Source: an uncultured Anaerobiospirillum sp. (GTDB taxonomy: Bacteria > Pseudomonadota > Gammaproteobacteria > Enterobacterales > Succinivibrionaceae). Taken from it: 41,351 nucleotides of DNA. Positions within the stretch are counted from its first letter, which is position 1. Each line of letters opens with the position of its first letter. Below are positions 8,894 to 18,353 of the stretch, piece by piece. The stretch is from positions 1 to 41,351 of the forward strand of contig CALXNP010000010.1 of NCBI GenBank assembly GCA_944389785.1. The letters are read 5' to 3'. The position numbers were made by a program, and so were the translations under genes. The notes under the pieces are model-generated. The model did no database searches. It was not told the origin of the DNA and saw only the letters and a program-made list of their open reading frames with translations.

Positions 8894-9564
8894 TGCTTTT
8901 TAAAACTAAAAAAACTACATTTGTAAAAAATAGTCAACAAGCTGTTGAACAAATTACTTTACAACGAGATCGTAATAGACGCATATGTAAAATATTTTTT
9001 AGTTTAACAGCTATTATTATTGTTATATTTGGTATAAATCAATGTGATAATAAAGATGTACATGATACATCTTACATAAGCAAAGATGGTGTTATTGATA
9101 TGAGTGATACAGAACTTAAATATGGTAAGAATGTTGAAACTCATGATCAAATATTTTCTGAAAATAAAGAAAATATTAGAAATATACCAACATTGTTTAA
9201 AAACCGAGATCAAGGTAATGCACCATTAACTTGGGATAGTGTAATTGAAAGTGATGAGGATCTTAAACTTAAACCTTATCTAAATAAAAATGATCCAAAT
9301 GATATACTTGAAAATATGGATACTATAACTTTATATAGTGCCAATATTGGTTCTAATCTTTATTGTGAAGATTACACTACTTTGCAAAGAGCCTATAAGC
9401 AAAAAGCAAGGCTTACTTATATGAATATAAAAGCTGCTATAGTCAAACACAATGGTTTATTTCAAATAAAAGTTGGGCCTTTTGACAATGCACAAGAGGC
9501 TAAAGCTATGTATAATAAGCTTGTTAATAAAAATTTATTAACAAGATGTGCTTTAGTTAATTAA
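8893..9564 (+). CDS. SPOR-domain inner-membrane protein, FtsN-like
   Basis: Probable cell-division protein. It has a short basic cytoplasmic N terminus (1-31), one transmembrane helix (about 32-50), a charged periplasmic linker, and a C-terminal SPOR domain (about 144-223) that would bind denuded septal peptidoglycan. FtsN lies just before hslV in E. coli, and this gene holds the same position, so it is likely the FtsN equivalent; sequence similarity outside the SPOR fold is low. The start is GTG, overlapping the argS stop by one base. At 223 residues it is shorter than E. coli FtsN (319), mostly in the linker. Confidence 0.75.
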   Translation: MLFKTKKTTFVKNSQQAVEQITLQRDRNRRICKIFFSLTAIIIVIFGINQCDNKDVHDTSYISKDGVIDMSDTELKYGKNVETHDQIFSENKENIRNIPTLFKNRDQGNAPLTWDSVIESDEDLKLKPYLNKNDPNDILENMDTITLYSANIGSNLYCEDYTTLQRAYKQKARLTYMNIKAAIVKHNGLFQIKVGPFDNAQEAKAMYNKLVNKNLLTRCALVN

Positions 9565-9577
9565 ACAAGGATAAAAC

Positions 9578-10105
9578 ATGACTACAATTGTGTCTGTGAG
9601 ACGTGGAAATGTTGTAGCTTTAGGTGGTGACGGTCAAGTTACCATGGGACAAAGCACAATGTTAAAAGCAAATGCTGTAAAAGTTAGAAAGATTTATAAA
9701 AATCAAGTTTTAGTAGGATTTGCAGGATCAACTGCAGATGCTTTTACCTTACTTGATCTTTTTGAATCAAAATTAGAAGAACATCAAGGTATTTTAGAAA
9801 GATCCTGTGTTGCTTTGGCTAAACAATGGCGTACAGATAGAATGTTGCGCAAACTTGAAGCTATTTTAATTGTTGCTGATAAAAATGCTTCATTTTTAAT
9901 TAGCGGAACAGGTGATGTTGTTAAAATGGATGATGATATTTTAGCTACTGGTTCAGGTGGCAATTATGCACTTGCTGCAGCAAGAGCTTTATGTCAAAAC
10001 ACAGAATTAAGTGCCAAAGAAATCGTGAAAAAATCTTTAGAGATTGCTGGCGATATTTGTGTCTTTACTAATCAAAATCATATTGTTGAAACTATAGAAT
10101 ATTAA
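9578..10105 (+). CDS. hslV: ATP-dependent protease HslVU, peptidase subunit
   Basis: Threonine peptidase of the HslVU (ClpYQ) protease. After removal of Met1 the N-terminal nucleophile Thr is exposed in TTIVSVRRG. The GGDGQVTMG and [11 protein letters not shown] motifs of the family are present. Its 175 residues equal the usual length (E. coli 176). AAGGAT precedes the ATG. The gene is followed two bases later by hslU, giving a tight operon. Confidence 0.97.
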   Translation: MTTIVSVRRGNVVALGGDGQVTMGQSTMLKANAVKVRKIYKNQVLVGFAGSTADAFTLLDLFESKLEEHQGILERSCVALAKQWRTDRMLRKLEAILIVADKNASFLISGTGDVVKMDDDILATGSGGNYALAAARALCQNTELSAKEIVKKSLEIAGDICVFTNQNHIVETIEY

Positions 10106-10107
10106 TT

Positions 10108-11433
10108 ATGACAGAACTTACTCCTCGTGAAATTGTTAGCGAATTAGATCGCTATATTATTGGTCAAACTGAAGCTAAAAAAGCTGTTGCTATTGCTTTA
10201 CGTAACAGATGGCGTCGTATGCAACTTGATGATAAAGCAAGAGCAGAAATATACCCTAAAAATATCTTAATGATTGGTCCTACTGGTGTTGGTAAAACTG
10301 AAATAGCAAGACGTCTTGCTACAATTGCTAAGGCACCTTTTATTAAGGTTGAAGCTACTAAATATACAGAAGTAGGCTATGTTGGTAAAGAAGTCGAATC
10401 AATTATTCGTGAACTTGCTGAAGTTGCGTTTAAGTTAGTACGTGAAGAAGCTTTTAAGAAAAATAAAATTAAAGCAGAAGATGCTACAGAAGAGCGTATT
10501 TTAGACGCTTTAATTCCAAATCCTACTGCAAGTGCTGAAGATAAAGACAATAATCATACTCGTCAAATCTTTAGAAAGAAATTACGTGAGCATGAGCTTG
10601 ATGATAAAGAAATTGAAATTCGTATTGCTGATAAATCACCAAGTGTTAATATTATAGGTGGCAACTCAGCTATTGAGGAAGTTAATAACCAATTACAATC
10701 TTTATTTGACTCTATGACAGCAGGTCGTACTGTAGTTAAAAAGATGAAAATTAAAGATGCTTTTAAAGAAATTTTAGAAGAAGAATCACAAAAGCTTACT
10801 AATACTGATGATTTAAAATCAGAAGCTATAAATCTATGTGAGAATAGTGGTATCGTTTTTATTGATGAAATCGATAAAATTTGTGGTAAAGATACTACAG
10901 GCTCACGAGGTGAGGTTTCACGTCAAGGTGTACAACGAGATCTTTTACCTTTAATTGAAGGAAGTCAAGTTAGAACTAAATATGGTATGGTAAAAACAGA
11001 TCATATCTTATTTATTACTTCAGGTGCTTTCCAAATGGCTAAACCATCTGATCTTATTCCTGAATTACAAGGTCGTTTACCAATACGTGTAGAACTAAAA
11101 GCTTTAAGTGCTCAAGATTTTGAGCGTATCTTAAAAGAACCTCAATCTTCATTAACTAAACAATATCAATTATTATTAGCTACTGAAGGTGTAGAAATTG
11201 AATTTACTCCTGAGGCTATTACTAAACTTGCTAATGATGCTTTTTTAGTTAATGAGAAAACTGAAAATATAGGAGCTAGACGCTTACATACACTTATGGA
11301 AAAGCTTCTTGAAAATCTTTCTTTTGAAGCTCCAGATAAAGCAGGTACCAAGGTTATAATAGATGAGCAATATGTTATTGATCATCTTGCTGACCTAGTT
11401 GAAGATGAAGACTTAAGCAGGTATATATTATAA
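10108..11433 (+). CDS. hslU: ATP-dependent protease HslVU, ATPase subunit
   Basis: AAA+ unfoldase that feeds substrates to HslV. Its 441 residues (E. coli 443) carry Walker [10 protein letters not shown] near residue 57, the pore motif GYVGKEVES, an I-domain insertion (about 110-240), and Walker [11 protein letters not shown] sensor/arginine-finger region follows. The C-terminal tail EDLSRYIL is the segment that docks into HslV to activate it. It starts two bases after the hslV stop. Confidence 0.97.
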   Translation: MTELTPREIVSELDRYIIGQTEAKKAVAIALRNRWRRMQLDDKARAEIYPKNILMIGPTGVGKTEIARRLATIAKAPFIKVEATKYTEVGYVGKEVESIIRELAEVAFKLVREEAFKKNKIKAEDATEERILDALIPNPTASAEDKDNNHTRQIFRKKLREHELDDKEIEIRIADKSPSVNIIGGNSAIEEVNNQLQSLFDSMTAGRTVVKKMKIKDAFKEILEEESQKLTNTDDLKSEAINLCENSGIVFIDEIDKICGKDTTGSRGEVSRQGVQRDLLPLIEGSQVRTKYGMVKTDHILFITSGAFQMAKPSDLIPELQGRLPIRVELKALSAQDFERILKEPQSSLTKQYQLLLATEGVEIEFTPEAITKLANDAFLVNEKTENIGARRLHTLMEKLLENLSFEAPDKAGTKVIIDEQYVIDHLADLVEDEDLSRYIL

Positions 11434-11435
11434 AA

Positions 11436-11687
11436 ATGAAACATGACGATGATGAGTTAACTTTAGCAGAAAAGCAGATGCTCCAAAAACTAGATCACAC
11501 TGCTAAGCTATTAGAGTCTTTAATAAAAAGTCAAAGCTCACGTCGTGAGGGCTCTATGACTAAAGATACAGAGCTAATAAGTCTTCGACAAGAGCTAGCT
11601 TTACTCAAAGATGAAAATAAACATCTTAAAGAGACTCTAAACAAATGCAAAAAAAGCATGAATAACTTAATAGATGATCTAAAGTAA
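11436..11687 (+). CDS. Small coiled-coil protein of unknown function
   Basis: 83 residues, highly charged, with heptad-like spacing of leucines in two helices (about 8-33 and 46-83) joined by a Ser/Arg-rich linker. There is no signal peptide or membrane segment. It starts two bases after hslU and ends before a strong terminator, so it is the last gene of the argS-hslVU unit. E. coli has the 81-residue coiled-coil division protein ZapB a few genes past hslU. A ZapB-like or HslU-associated role is only a positional guess. Confidence 0.6.
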   Translation: MKHDDDELTLAEKQMLQKLDHTAKLLESLIKSQSSRREGSMTKDTELISLRQELALLKDENKHLKETLNKCKKSMNNLIDDLK

Positions 11688-11700
11688 GTTATTTTGTAAT

Positions 11701-11736
11701 AAAAAAATACCTCTTTTTACTTTGAGGTATTTTTTT
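11701..11736. terminator. Bidirectional terminator between the hslVU unit and the PTS gene
   Basis: AAAAAAATACCTC (11701-11713) and GAGGTATTTTTTT (11724-11736) form a perfect 13-bp stem with a 10-nt loop. T runs follow the stem on both strands, and the genes on either side converge. Confidence 0.88.
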
Positions 11737-11766
11737 ATACAATATTCTTAACTTATTTTTAAGCTA

Positions 11767-13644
11767 TTAGCCATTATGCCTCTTAGCTAATTTACATCTA
11801 AACAAAATGCTTAAAACACTTGAAATTATCACACCTAAACTTAAAAATAATACAGCTAATAACGGGTTATTTGATAAAGGTAATACAAAAATACCTCCAT
11901 GTGGTGAGCATATAGAAACATCAAAAACTAAAGTAAGTACACCTGTCACCATAGCACCACAAGCAAAAGCTAAACGCATTGATATACCATGTTGCTTTAA
12001 ATATGGTATAGCAGCCTCACTTATAAACAATAAACCATTGCCTATAGTTTTTAAAGCCAACGACTTTTCCTCCTTACTAAAAGCTGTTTTTGAAATGAGA
12101 CTTGCAAAACCACAGCTTAATGGAGCTATCATACCAGTTAGCATAATGCATAGCATAATAGAGCTTTGATGATTACCTTTTGGTAAAGCATCAGCTAACA
12201 TTAACACACCAAAGCTATAAGCTATCTTATTTAAAGGTCCACCCATATTAGTAGACATCATTACAGCTAAAATTATACCCAAGATAATTTCCACTATAAT
12301 ATGTCCTGTAACTACATAATCATATAGATATCTACTTGCGATATGACATAGATCATTACTAATAAATTGTGCAAATAAAGAAGTAAAGATCGCACTTAAT
12401 ATAGGGTATAGAATCAATATCATTGTTGCATCAGCAGCTTTTAAATATCGATTAAATAGTATTGATAAGTATAAACTTATATAGCCACCTGCAAAACCAT
12501 TAACTAAAGAACCAATAACACCAGCCTCACCTATAGATGCTAAAACACCTCCTAAAAGTCCTGATACTATTGCTAAACGTCCACCAATAGAGAATGATAC
12601 AAAAGCACTAAGTATTGGTAAAATTAAATCAGATAAACTAACTGCAATTTGAGTAAAAAATTTATCAGCTAAAGTATGTCCATCACTGCAAATGTAAGAA
12701 ATAGCAAATAAAATGCCCGCAGTAGCAACCAAAGGTAATAAATAATTAATACCTGACATTAAATGTCTATATAAACGCATAAATATATTGGTTTTATAAT
12801 CCATACCATTAGGATTATATATTTCACAATTAGAGCTTAAAGCTTGTTCTATTAGTTTTTGAGGATTTTTAACCGCCTCTACCACACTAACTTTAACCAT
12901 AGGTTTACCAATAAAGCGCTCTTGCTCTACAGCTCTATCAGCTGCCACAATTACAGCCTTAGCTTTAGCAATATCAGTAGCAGTTAGCACATTACGCTTG
13001 CCAGCTGCTCCATCAGTCTCTACTTTTATATTGATACCCATATGTTTAGCTTTAGTTTCTAAAGCTTCTGCTGCTAGATAAGTATGAGATAAACCAGCAG
13101 GACATGCTGTAACTGCTACAATATCATAAGCTTTATTGACATTATGCTCATTGTGCTCCACTTGTGTATTAGCATTTGCATTTATATGCTTTTGCTCTGC
13201 CATTGTAATAATAGATAAAAATTCATCTTGACTTTGAGCATTAATTAAATAATCTTTAAAACTAGCATCGATAAGTAGTGAGGATAGATGTGCTAACACA
13301 TCTAAATGCTCATTAGATACACTAATTGGAGATGCAATTAAAAAGATTAAATTAACAGGCTCACCATCTAGAGAATCAAAATCAATACCTTGTTTTATAA
13401 CTAAAGCACACAAACTTACCTGTTTTACAGCACTACTTTTAGCGTGAGGTATAGCAATGCCATTACCAAAACCAGTTGATCCTTGTGACTCACGCTCTAA
13501 TACTGCAGCTTTAAAAGTTGCCTTATCTGCTATAGCATTACTTTTACAAATAAGATCAATAGCATGATCAATAGCTTCTTGCTTATTTGTTACCTTTGAT
13601 TGTAAATCAATACATTCAATTTTGAGTATATCGCTAATATGCAT
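11767..13644 (-). CDS. fruA: PTS fructose-type transporter, fused EIIA-EIIB-EIIC
   Basis: Phosphoenolpyruvate-dependent sugar uptake permease. EIIA (1-150) has its phosphorylated His67 in IPHAKSS. A polar Asn/His-rich linker (about 150-172) follows. EIIB has its phosphocysteine Cys181 in TACPAGLSHT. The membrane EIIC part begins near residue 290 and includes NMGGPLNKIA. At 625 residues in A-B-C order it is full length for this fusion. Fructose is the expected substrate of the family, but mannose-type sugars are possible. No fruK, fruB or regulator gene lies nearby. It follows cysE by 62 bp on the same strand and may be read with it. Confidence 0.88.
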   Translation of the reverse strand: MHISDILKIECIDLQSKVTNKQEAIDHAIDLICKSNAIADKATFKAAVLERESQGSTGFGNGIAIPHAKSSAVKQVSLCALVIKQGIDFDSLDGEPVNLIFLIASPISVSNEHLDVLAHLSSLLIDASFKDYLINAQSQDEFLSIITMAEQKHINANANTQVEHNEHNVNKAYDIVAVTACPAGLSHTYLAAEALETKAKHMGINIKVETDGAAGKRNVLTATDIAKAKAVIVAADRAVEQERFIGKPMVKVSVVEAVKNPQKLIEQALSSNCEIYNPNGMDYKTNIFMRLYRHLMSGINYLLPLVATAGILFAISYICSDGHTLADKFFTQIAVSLSDLILPILSAFVSFSIGGRLAIVSGLLGGVLASIGEAGVIGSLVNGFAGGYISLYLSILFNRYLKAADATMILILYPILSAIFTSLFAQFISNDLCHIASRYLYDYVVTGHIIVEIILGIILAVMMSTNMGGPLNKIAYSFGVLMLADALPKGNHQSSIMLCIMLTGMIAPLSCGFASLISKTAFSKEEKSLALKTIGNGLLFISEAAIPYLKQHGISMRLAFACGAMVTGVLTLVFDVSICSPHGGIFVLPLSNNPLLAVLFLSLGVIISSVLSILFRCKLAKRHNG

Positions 13645-13706
13645 ATAACCTGCCTATAGCTTATTTAAGCTTTTTATTCATATAAAATTATCAGCTTCAA
13701 ATATGC

Positions 13707-14543
13707 TTATCTTTTAATACAAGCAATACCACAAGCTGCTGTACATAAAGTATCTACATCTAACTGTTGATCCATATCTAAAGAAGGCATGCTTTGAGAG
13801 CACTTACCCACAACTCTAGCAGGAATACCTGCTACTGTTGTATGCTCTTTAACATCAGCTAAAACTACAGATCCTGCACCAATCTTAGCTCCAAGACCTA
13901 CTTTAATATTACCCAAAACTTTAGCTCCTGCTCCTATTAATACACCATCTCCAATTTTAGGATGCCTATCCCCACTTTCCTTACCAGTGCCTCCTAGGGT
14001 TACTTCTTGCATAATTGAAACATTATTACCAACTACAGCAGTTTGTCCTATAACTATAGCTGTAGCATGATCAAGCATAATGCCATGACCAATTTTAGCT
14101 TCTGGATGAATATCTACAGCAAAATTATGCGAAATAATAGATTGCATATATAATGCAAGCTCATAACGGCCTTGATTATATAACCAATGAGCTATTCGAT
14201 AAGATTGCAAAGCATGATAACCTTTAAAATATAAAAAAGGTACAGTAAAATCATTCTTTACAGCAGGATCACGTTCACATACTGCTATCAAATCAATAGC
14301 TGCATCCTCTATAATTTGAGGATCAGATTCAAAAGCTAGATTACAAATATCAAATAAAGCTTCATAAGTTATAGTCTCACTACTTAATAATGAAGCAATA
14401 AGACGTGATAGACACATACTAAAACTATCACACTCTGCAATTAAAAACTTAAAATGCCCTCTTAATATCGGTTCTTTATCTAAAACTTCTAGTGCTTTTT
14501 CATGTAAAGCTTTAAAAACATCTTTTGAATATGTATTACTCAT
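13707..14543 (-). CDS. cysE: Serine acetyltransferase
   Basis: Makes O-acetylserine from serine and acetyl-CoA, the first step of cysteine synthesis. It has an N-terminal helical trimerisation domain (1-140) and then left-handed beta-helix hexapeptide repeats. The catalytic pair Asp144 and His159 lies in VDIHP and LDHATA. Its 278 residues compare with 273 in E. coli. The C terminus is unusual: after SLDMDQQ it continues into a cysteine-containing tail ending ACIKR, not the acidic GDGI-type end that inserts into cysteine synthase CysK. It lies 10 bp after fieF, so the two share an operon. Confidence 0.93.
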   Translation of the reverse strand: MSNTYSKDVFKALHEKALEVLDKEPILRGHFKFLIAECDSFSMCLSRLIASLLSSETITYEALFDICNLAFESDPQIIEDAAIDLIAVCERDPAVKNDFTVPFLYFKGYHALQSYRIAHWLYNQGRYELALYMQSIISHNFAVDIHPEAKIGHGIMLDHATAIVIGQTAVVGNNVSIMQEVTLGGTGKESGDRHPKIGDGVLIGAGAKVLGNIKVGLGAKIGAGSVVLADVKEHTTVAGIPARVVGKCSQSMPSLDMDQQLDVDTLCTAACGIACIKR

Positions 14544-14553
14544 AATATAGACT

Positions 14554-15525
14554 CTATTTTAAATAGTGAGAGCGAGGTACTTCACAAGAAGTATGATCTA
14601 AAAAACGTACTTCTTTAAATGTTTGAGCCTCATCAGGCTCCATGTGCAAAGTAATTTGAGACTCAGGAAATTCCTGTAAAATAGCTATTTCTGCTCTATC
14701 GGTAATATCGTGAGCTTGTAATAATGACATTTCTGATGGTAAAACAATATGAGCTTGAATAAAACATTGCGGTCCTGCAGTTCTTGTTTGTATATCATGT
14801 ACTGAAACTATTTCAGGTACTGATAAAATAGCCTTTAAAATCTTTTCAGTATCTGCATTAGATAAAGATCTATCTAATAATACTGAAACAGCATTTTTAG
14901 CAATTTCAAAAGCACTTTTTAAAATAAATAAACCTAAAACTGCAGCAAATAAACCGTCAGCCCATACATAACCAAATTTAGCTAAGCCTAAAGCTAAAAT
15001 TACACCTAAGTTGAATAAAACATCAGATAGATAGTGCATTCTATCTGCACCAATAGCTTCAGATTTTGTTTTTTTATAAACAATAGCCTGAAAACTTACT
15101 AAAATACAAGTAATTATGATAGAAGCAATTGATACATAGATAGCAATATCAACATTAGCTACAACTTCTGTAGCTTTTAAACTTGAAATGCCATGAAAAA
15201 TAACTAAGATAGCAGAACCACTAATAAAAGCAGCTTGAGCTAGAGAAGCTAAAGCCTCTGCTTTAAAATGACCAAACCTATGATCTTTATCTGCAGGTGC
15301 TAAAGCATATTTTATAGCTAAAAGATTAATTAATGAAGCTAAACAGTCTACTAATGAGTCTGTTAATGAAGCTAAAATACTAGCAGAATCAGATAAAATC
15401 CATACCACTAATTTCATTAAAATTAAAATGACAGCAGTTGCTACTGATGCAAACCCTGCTAACATAACTAATTTTTTATACTTACCATCTATTACAGATT
15501 GTGTTTTGATTGCTACTGTATCCAT
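14554..15525 (-). CDS. fieF: Cation diffusion facilitator, FieF/YiiP type
   Basis: Inner-membrane proton-coupled exporter of divalent metal (Zn, Fe or Cd). Six membrane helices span about 20-230. The site-A residues are Asp56 and Asp60 in the DSLVD segment, and the HxxxD pair sits in RMHYLSD. A cytoplasmic dimerisation domain (about 235-323) carries the metal-binding histidines of the family. Its 323 residues are slightly more than E. coli FieF (300), with extensions at both ends. It is the first gene of a minus-strand fieF-cysE unit; a TATAAT at 15575-15570 could be its -10. Confidence 0.9.
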   Translation of the reverse strand: MDTVAIKTQSVIDGKYKKLVMLAGFASVATAVILILMKLVVWILSDSASILASLTDSLVDCLASLINLLAIKYALAPADKDHRFGHFKAEALASLAQAAFISGSAILVIFHGISSLKATEVVANVDIAIYVSIASIIITCILVSFQAIVYKKTKSEAIGADRMHYLSDVLFNLGVILALGLAKFGYVWADGLFAAVLGLFILKSAFEIAKNAVSVLLDRSLSNADTEKILKAILSVPEIVSVHDIQTRTAGPQCFIQAHIVLPSEMSLLQAHDITDRAEIAILQEFPESQITLHMEPDEAQTFKEVRFLDHTSCEVPRSHYLK

Positions 15526-15914
15526 AATTCTACTCTTTTTATTGTTGCATGCTGTACTATTAACTGTTTATTATAAAACTTAAACTAGTTAAAGAATACT
15601 GTTTATTAAGTCTAAAGAAATTATTAAACTAAAGCTAAATTAATTTTAGATGAAAGATTTAACTTATTTTAACAAGCTATTAAAATAGAGCAAGCTTATA
15701 AAACTTGTTCTATTTTTATTTGAATAAAGTTATAAGCACTACAAAAACCCAAAGGATTAGATAAGTATAAAATAGATATTAAATAAACTAATACTTAAAT
15801 CATTGCTTAACACTAATGTTAACGGTAGACTTAACATTACCACTATAGAATTATTAAAATTAATTTATTGCATCAAAATCATCGATAATACTAAACAAGT
15901 ATAAGGAAATAGCC
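15526..15914. other. Divergent fieF/plsB intergenic region
   Basis: 389 bp between the starts of fieF (-) and plsB (+). It holds a candidate fieF -10 (15575-15570), overlapping plus-strand promoter-like hexamers (TTGCAT at 15545 and TATTAT at 15569, 18-bp spacing), and an unexplained terminator hairpin at 15681-15717. The remainder is AT-rich with no protein-coding frame. Confidence 0.5.
15681..15717 (+). terminator. Orphan terminator-like hairpin upstream of plsB
   Basis: AAAATAGAGCAAG (15682-15694) pairs with CTTGTTCTATTTT (15704-15716) over 13 positions including one G-U, with a 9-nt loop and a TTTTTATTT tract on the plus strand. No annotated plus-strand gene precedes it. It could end a small RNA or act as a premature terminator in a plsB leader. 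Confidence 0.55.
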
Positions 15915-18344
15915 ATGTTAAATAAAATATTAAGACTAATTTTTTATTTTCCAATTAGGCTCACAACTAATTGTAGGCCTATTCCTTATGAGCCACATAA
16001 GCATATTAAAATCGATAAAAATAAACCTATTGTTTATCTAACAGTTTCATCATCTATAGGAAATTTACTTACTATAGAAAGATTAACTAAACAAATGGAC
16101 TTACCCTCTCCTTTTGAAAAAGTAAAAATTGGTGATTCAACTTTAAGCCGAGTTGCTTTTTTAAGGAAACCTAGCTTTTTTAGTTCAAAAGCTAAAAAAG
16201 TTGGTTTGAATGCCATTTTCCAAACATGGATAGATGCTTGTAAAAAATATCACACAGATATACAGGTTATGCCTATTACTGTAATATGGTCACGTAATCC
16301 TAGCTATGAAGGACTTGCTTTAGTAGGTATAGACTCACCAACACCTAGTATCAAAAAATTTTTGACCCTAACCTTTGCAGGTCATGATAATTGTACTATT
16401 ATTTCAAACCCCTTTTCAGCTTTAACATTATATGAAAAGATTTCAAAGCGTAATCCTGAGTTATTAAATCGTGCTGTAGCTTTGCATTTTTTAAAAAAAG
16501 CAAGAGCAGTAGTAGGAAAACCTTTTCCTAATCGTGAGCATTTAATCAAAGAGCTTTGTCAAAGAGAAGGAACAAAAGCTGCAATAAATAAAGAACTAAG
16601 TAATGGTAAATTTACTCAAGATGAACTTGAGCAAAAAGCTTTTGAAATTTTTTCTGTCATGGCTGCTGATACTAGATATCCATTACTAAAGTTTTTAAAT
16701 ACTATTATTTCTTTTTTCTGGAAACGTTTTTATCATGGTCAAAGTATTGTAGGTGCTGATAGAGTTAGACAATTAGTACAAAATGGTTATGAGATTATTT
16801 ACATACCATGCCATAGATCACATATGGACTACATACTTTTAAGTTATGTAATTTTTCAAGAGGGCTTACCTATCCCACAAATTGCTTCAGGAGATAATTT
16901 AAACTTTCCACCTGTAGGAGGTTTAATTAGACGCTGTGGTTCATATTTTATTCGCCGTAAAATGAAAGGTGATAATTTTTACATAGATTTATTTAGAGAG
17001 TATTTAGCTATGCTCTTTGAAAATGGTTATGCCACAGAGTTCTTCATTGAAGGAGGTCGCTCACGGACGGGCAGAACACTGCCACCTCGTACTGGTATGG
17101 TATCAATGACAGTTCAAACACAATTAAAAGGTATTGAAAGACCCATTGCTTTTATACCAACATATCTAGGTTATGAACATGTCATGGAAGTTGGTACCTA
17201 CATGAAAGAATTAGATGGGGCTAAAAAAGAAAAAGAAAATGCATGGCAATTATTAGGTATATTTAAACGTTTTAGATACTATGGTCGTGGTTATGTTGCC
17301 TTTGGTGAACCATTAGTAGTACCACGTTTTTTAAAACAACATGTACCAAATTGGCGCGATGATATTGATAGTAGTGGTCGATCACGTCCTAAATGGCTAT
17401 TTGATACAGTAAATAAAATGGCACATGAAATAATAGTTAGAATCAATGATGCAGCTATGGTTAATGGTATTAATCTTTGTGCTATGGCTTTAATGAGTGA
17501 TACTGATCATACGATGAGTATGCGTATCTTAAAAAGATGCATAAATATGTATCTTAATATTTTAAAATGCGATCCAAAACGTATAGCAACAACACCTAAA
17601 GAAGATGTTACTACTTTAATCACACAAGCATTAGAGTTAAGAAAATTCCATACTTATGATGTAGGAGATAATATGATCTTTGTACGTCCAAGCAAAGGTC
17701 AAACCTTACAATTAACTTATTTTAGAAATAATATCTTACACTTATTTGCACTTCCTGCTCTTGTTGCTAATATTCTAATTAGAAATGGTCATATTCAAAA
17801 AGATATGGTAATCATACATACAAGATCGTTATTTTATTTTTTAAGACATGAGCTTTATGTACCAATAGCAGAAGATGTGCTTGATAATTTAATTAAAGTC
17901 TATATACAATCATTTTTAGATAATGGTTATATAATTGAAAAAGAAGATAACTACTACCTGTCAGGAGATGGTTTTGAGGAATTTTATATTCTTGCTTGTT
18001 CTATTAAATTAAACCTAATACGTTATTTAGTAGCAGCCATTACACTTATGCAAACACAAGATGGTGTGATTGATGTTGATGGCTTTATTAAGCATTGTGT
18101 TGCTCAAGCTAAACGTGTACCTAATGAAATTACTCGCAATAGCCCTGAATTTGCTGATCCTATTTTATTTAAAATTATGACAGAAACATTTTTAAGACAT
18201 AATTATTTTTACATAGAAAATGATATGATCTATACCAATCAAAATAAGATTAGCAAACTATTAAGTGCTGCAGAGCCATTACTACCAGCACGTGAGGTAG
18301 CTATACTTAAAACAAATGATGTTACTATAAATAAAAAAAATTAA
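15915..18344 (+). CDS. plsB: Glycerol-3-phosphate acyltransferase
   Basis: Inner-membrane enzyme adding the first acyl chain to glycerol-3-phosphate in phospholipid synthesis. Its 809 residues match E. coli PlsB (807). Acyltransferase block I is CHRSHMD, with the catalytic HX4D pair His300 and Asp305. Block II is SYFIRRKM. Block III is EGGRSRTGRTLPPRTGM. Block IV is IPTYLGYEH. ATG at 15915 follows AAGGAA. A FliL-like gene starts 9 bp after the stop, so the two are probably co-transcribed. Confidence 0.96.
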   Translation: MLNKILRLIFYFPIRLTTNCRPIPYEPHKHIKIDKNKPIVYLTVSSSIGNLLTIERLTKQMDLPSPFEKVKIGDSTLSRVAFLRKPSFFSSKAKKVGLNAIFQTWIDACKKYHTDIQVMPITVIWSRNPSYEGLALVGIDSPTPSIKKFLTLTFAGHDNCTIISNPFSALTLYEKISKRNPELLNRAVALHFLKKARAVVGKPFPNREHLIKELCQREGTKAAINKELSNGKFTQDELEQKAFEIFSVMAADTRYPLLKFLNTIISFFWKRFYHGQSIVGADRVRQLVQNGYEIIYIPCHRSHMDYILLSYVIFQEGLPIPQIASGDNLNFPPVGGLIRRCGSYFIRRKMKGDNFYIDLFREYLAMLFENGYATEFFIEGGRSRTGRTLPPRTGMVSMTVQTQLKGIERPIAFIPTYLGYEHVMEVGTYMKELDGAKKEKENAWQLLGIFKRFRYYGRGYVAFGEPLVVPRFLKQHVPNWRDDIDSSGRSRPKWLFDTVNKMAHEIIVRINDAAMVNGINLCAMALMSDTDHTMSMRILKRCINMYLNILKCDPKRIATTPKEDVTTLITQALELRKFHTYDVGDNMIFVRPSKGQTLQLTYFRNNILHLFALPALVANILIRNGHIQKDMVIIHTRSLFYFLRHELYVPIAEDVLDNLIKVYIQSFLDNGYIIEKEDNYYLSGDGFEEFYILACSIKLNLIRYLVAAITLMQTQDGVIDVDGFIKHCVAQAKRVPNEITRNSPEFADPILFKIMTETFLRHNYFYIENDMIYTNQNKISKLLSAAEPLLPAREVAILKTNDVTINKKN

Positions 18345-18353
18345 GGAGATTGT

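Noticed and set aside
8893..9564. Naming the SPOR gene ftsN outright
   Set aside because: Position and layout fit, but the SPOR domain is shared by several proteins (DedD, DamX, RlpA), so I left the symbol empty.
11807..12169. 120-codon plus-strand frame inside the PTS permease gene
   Set aside because: It is antisense to EIIC membrane helices, has no ribosome-binding site and begins right after a terminator.
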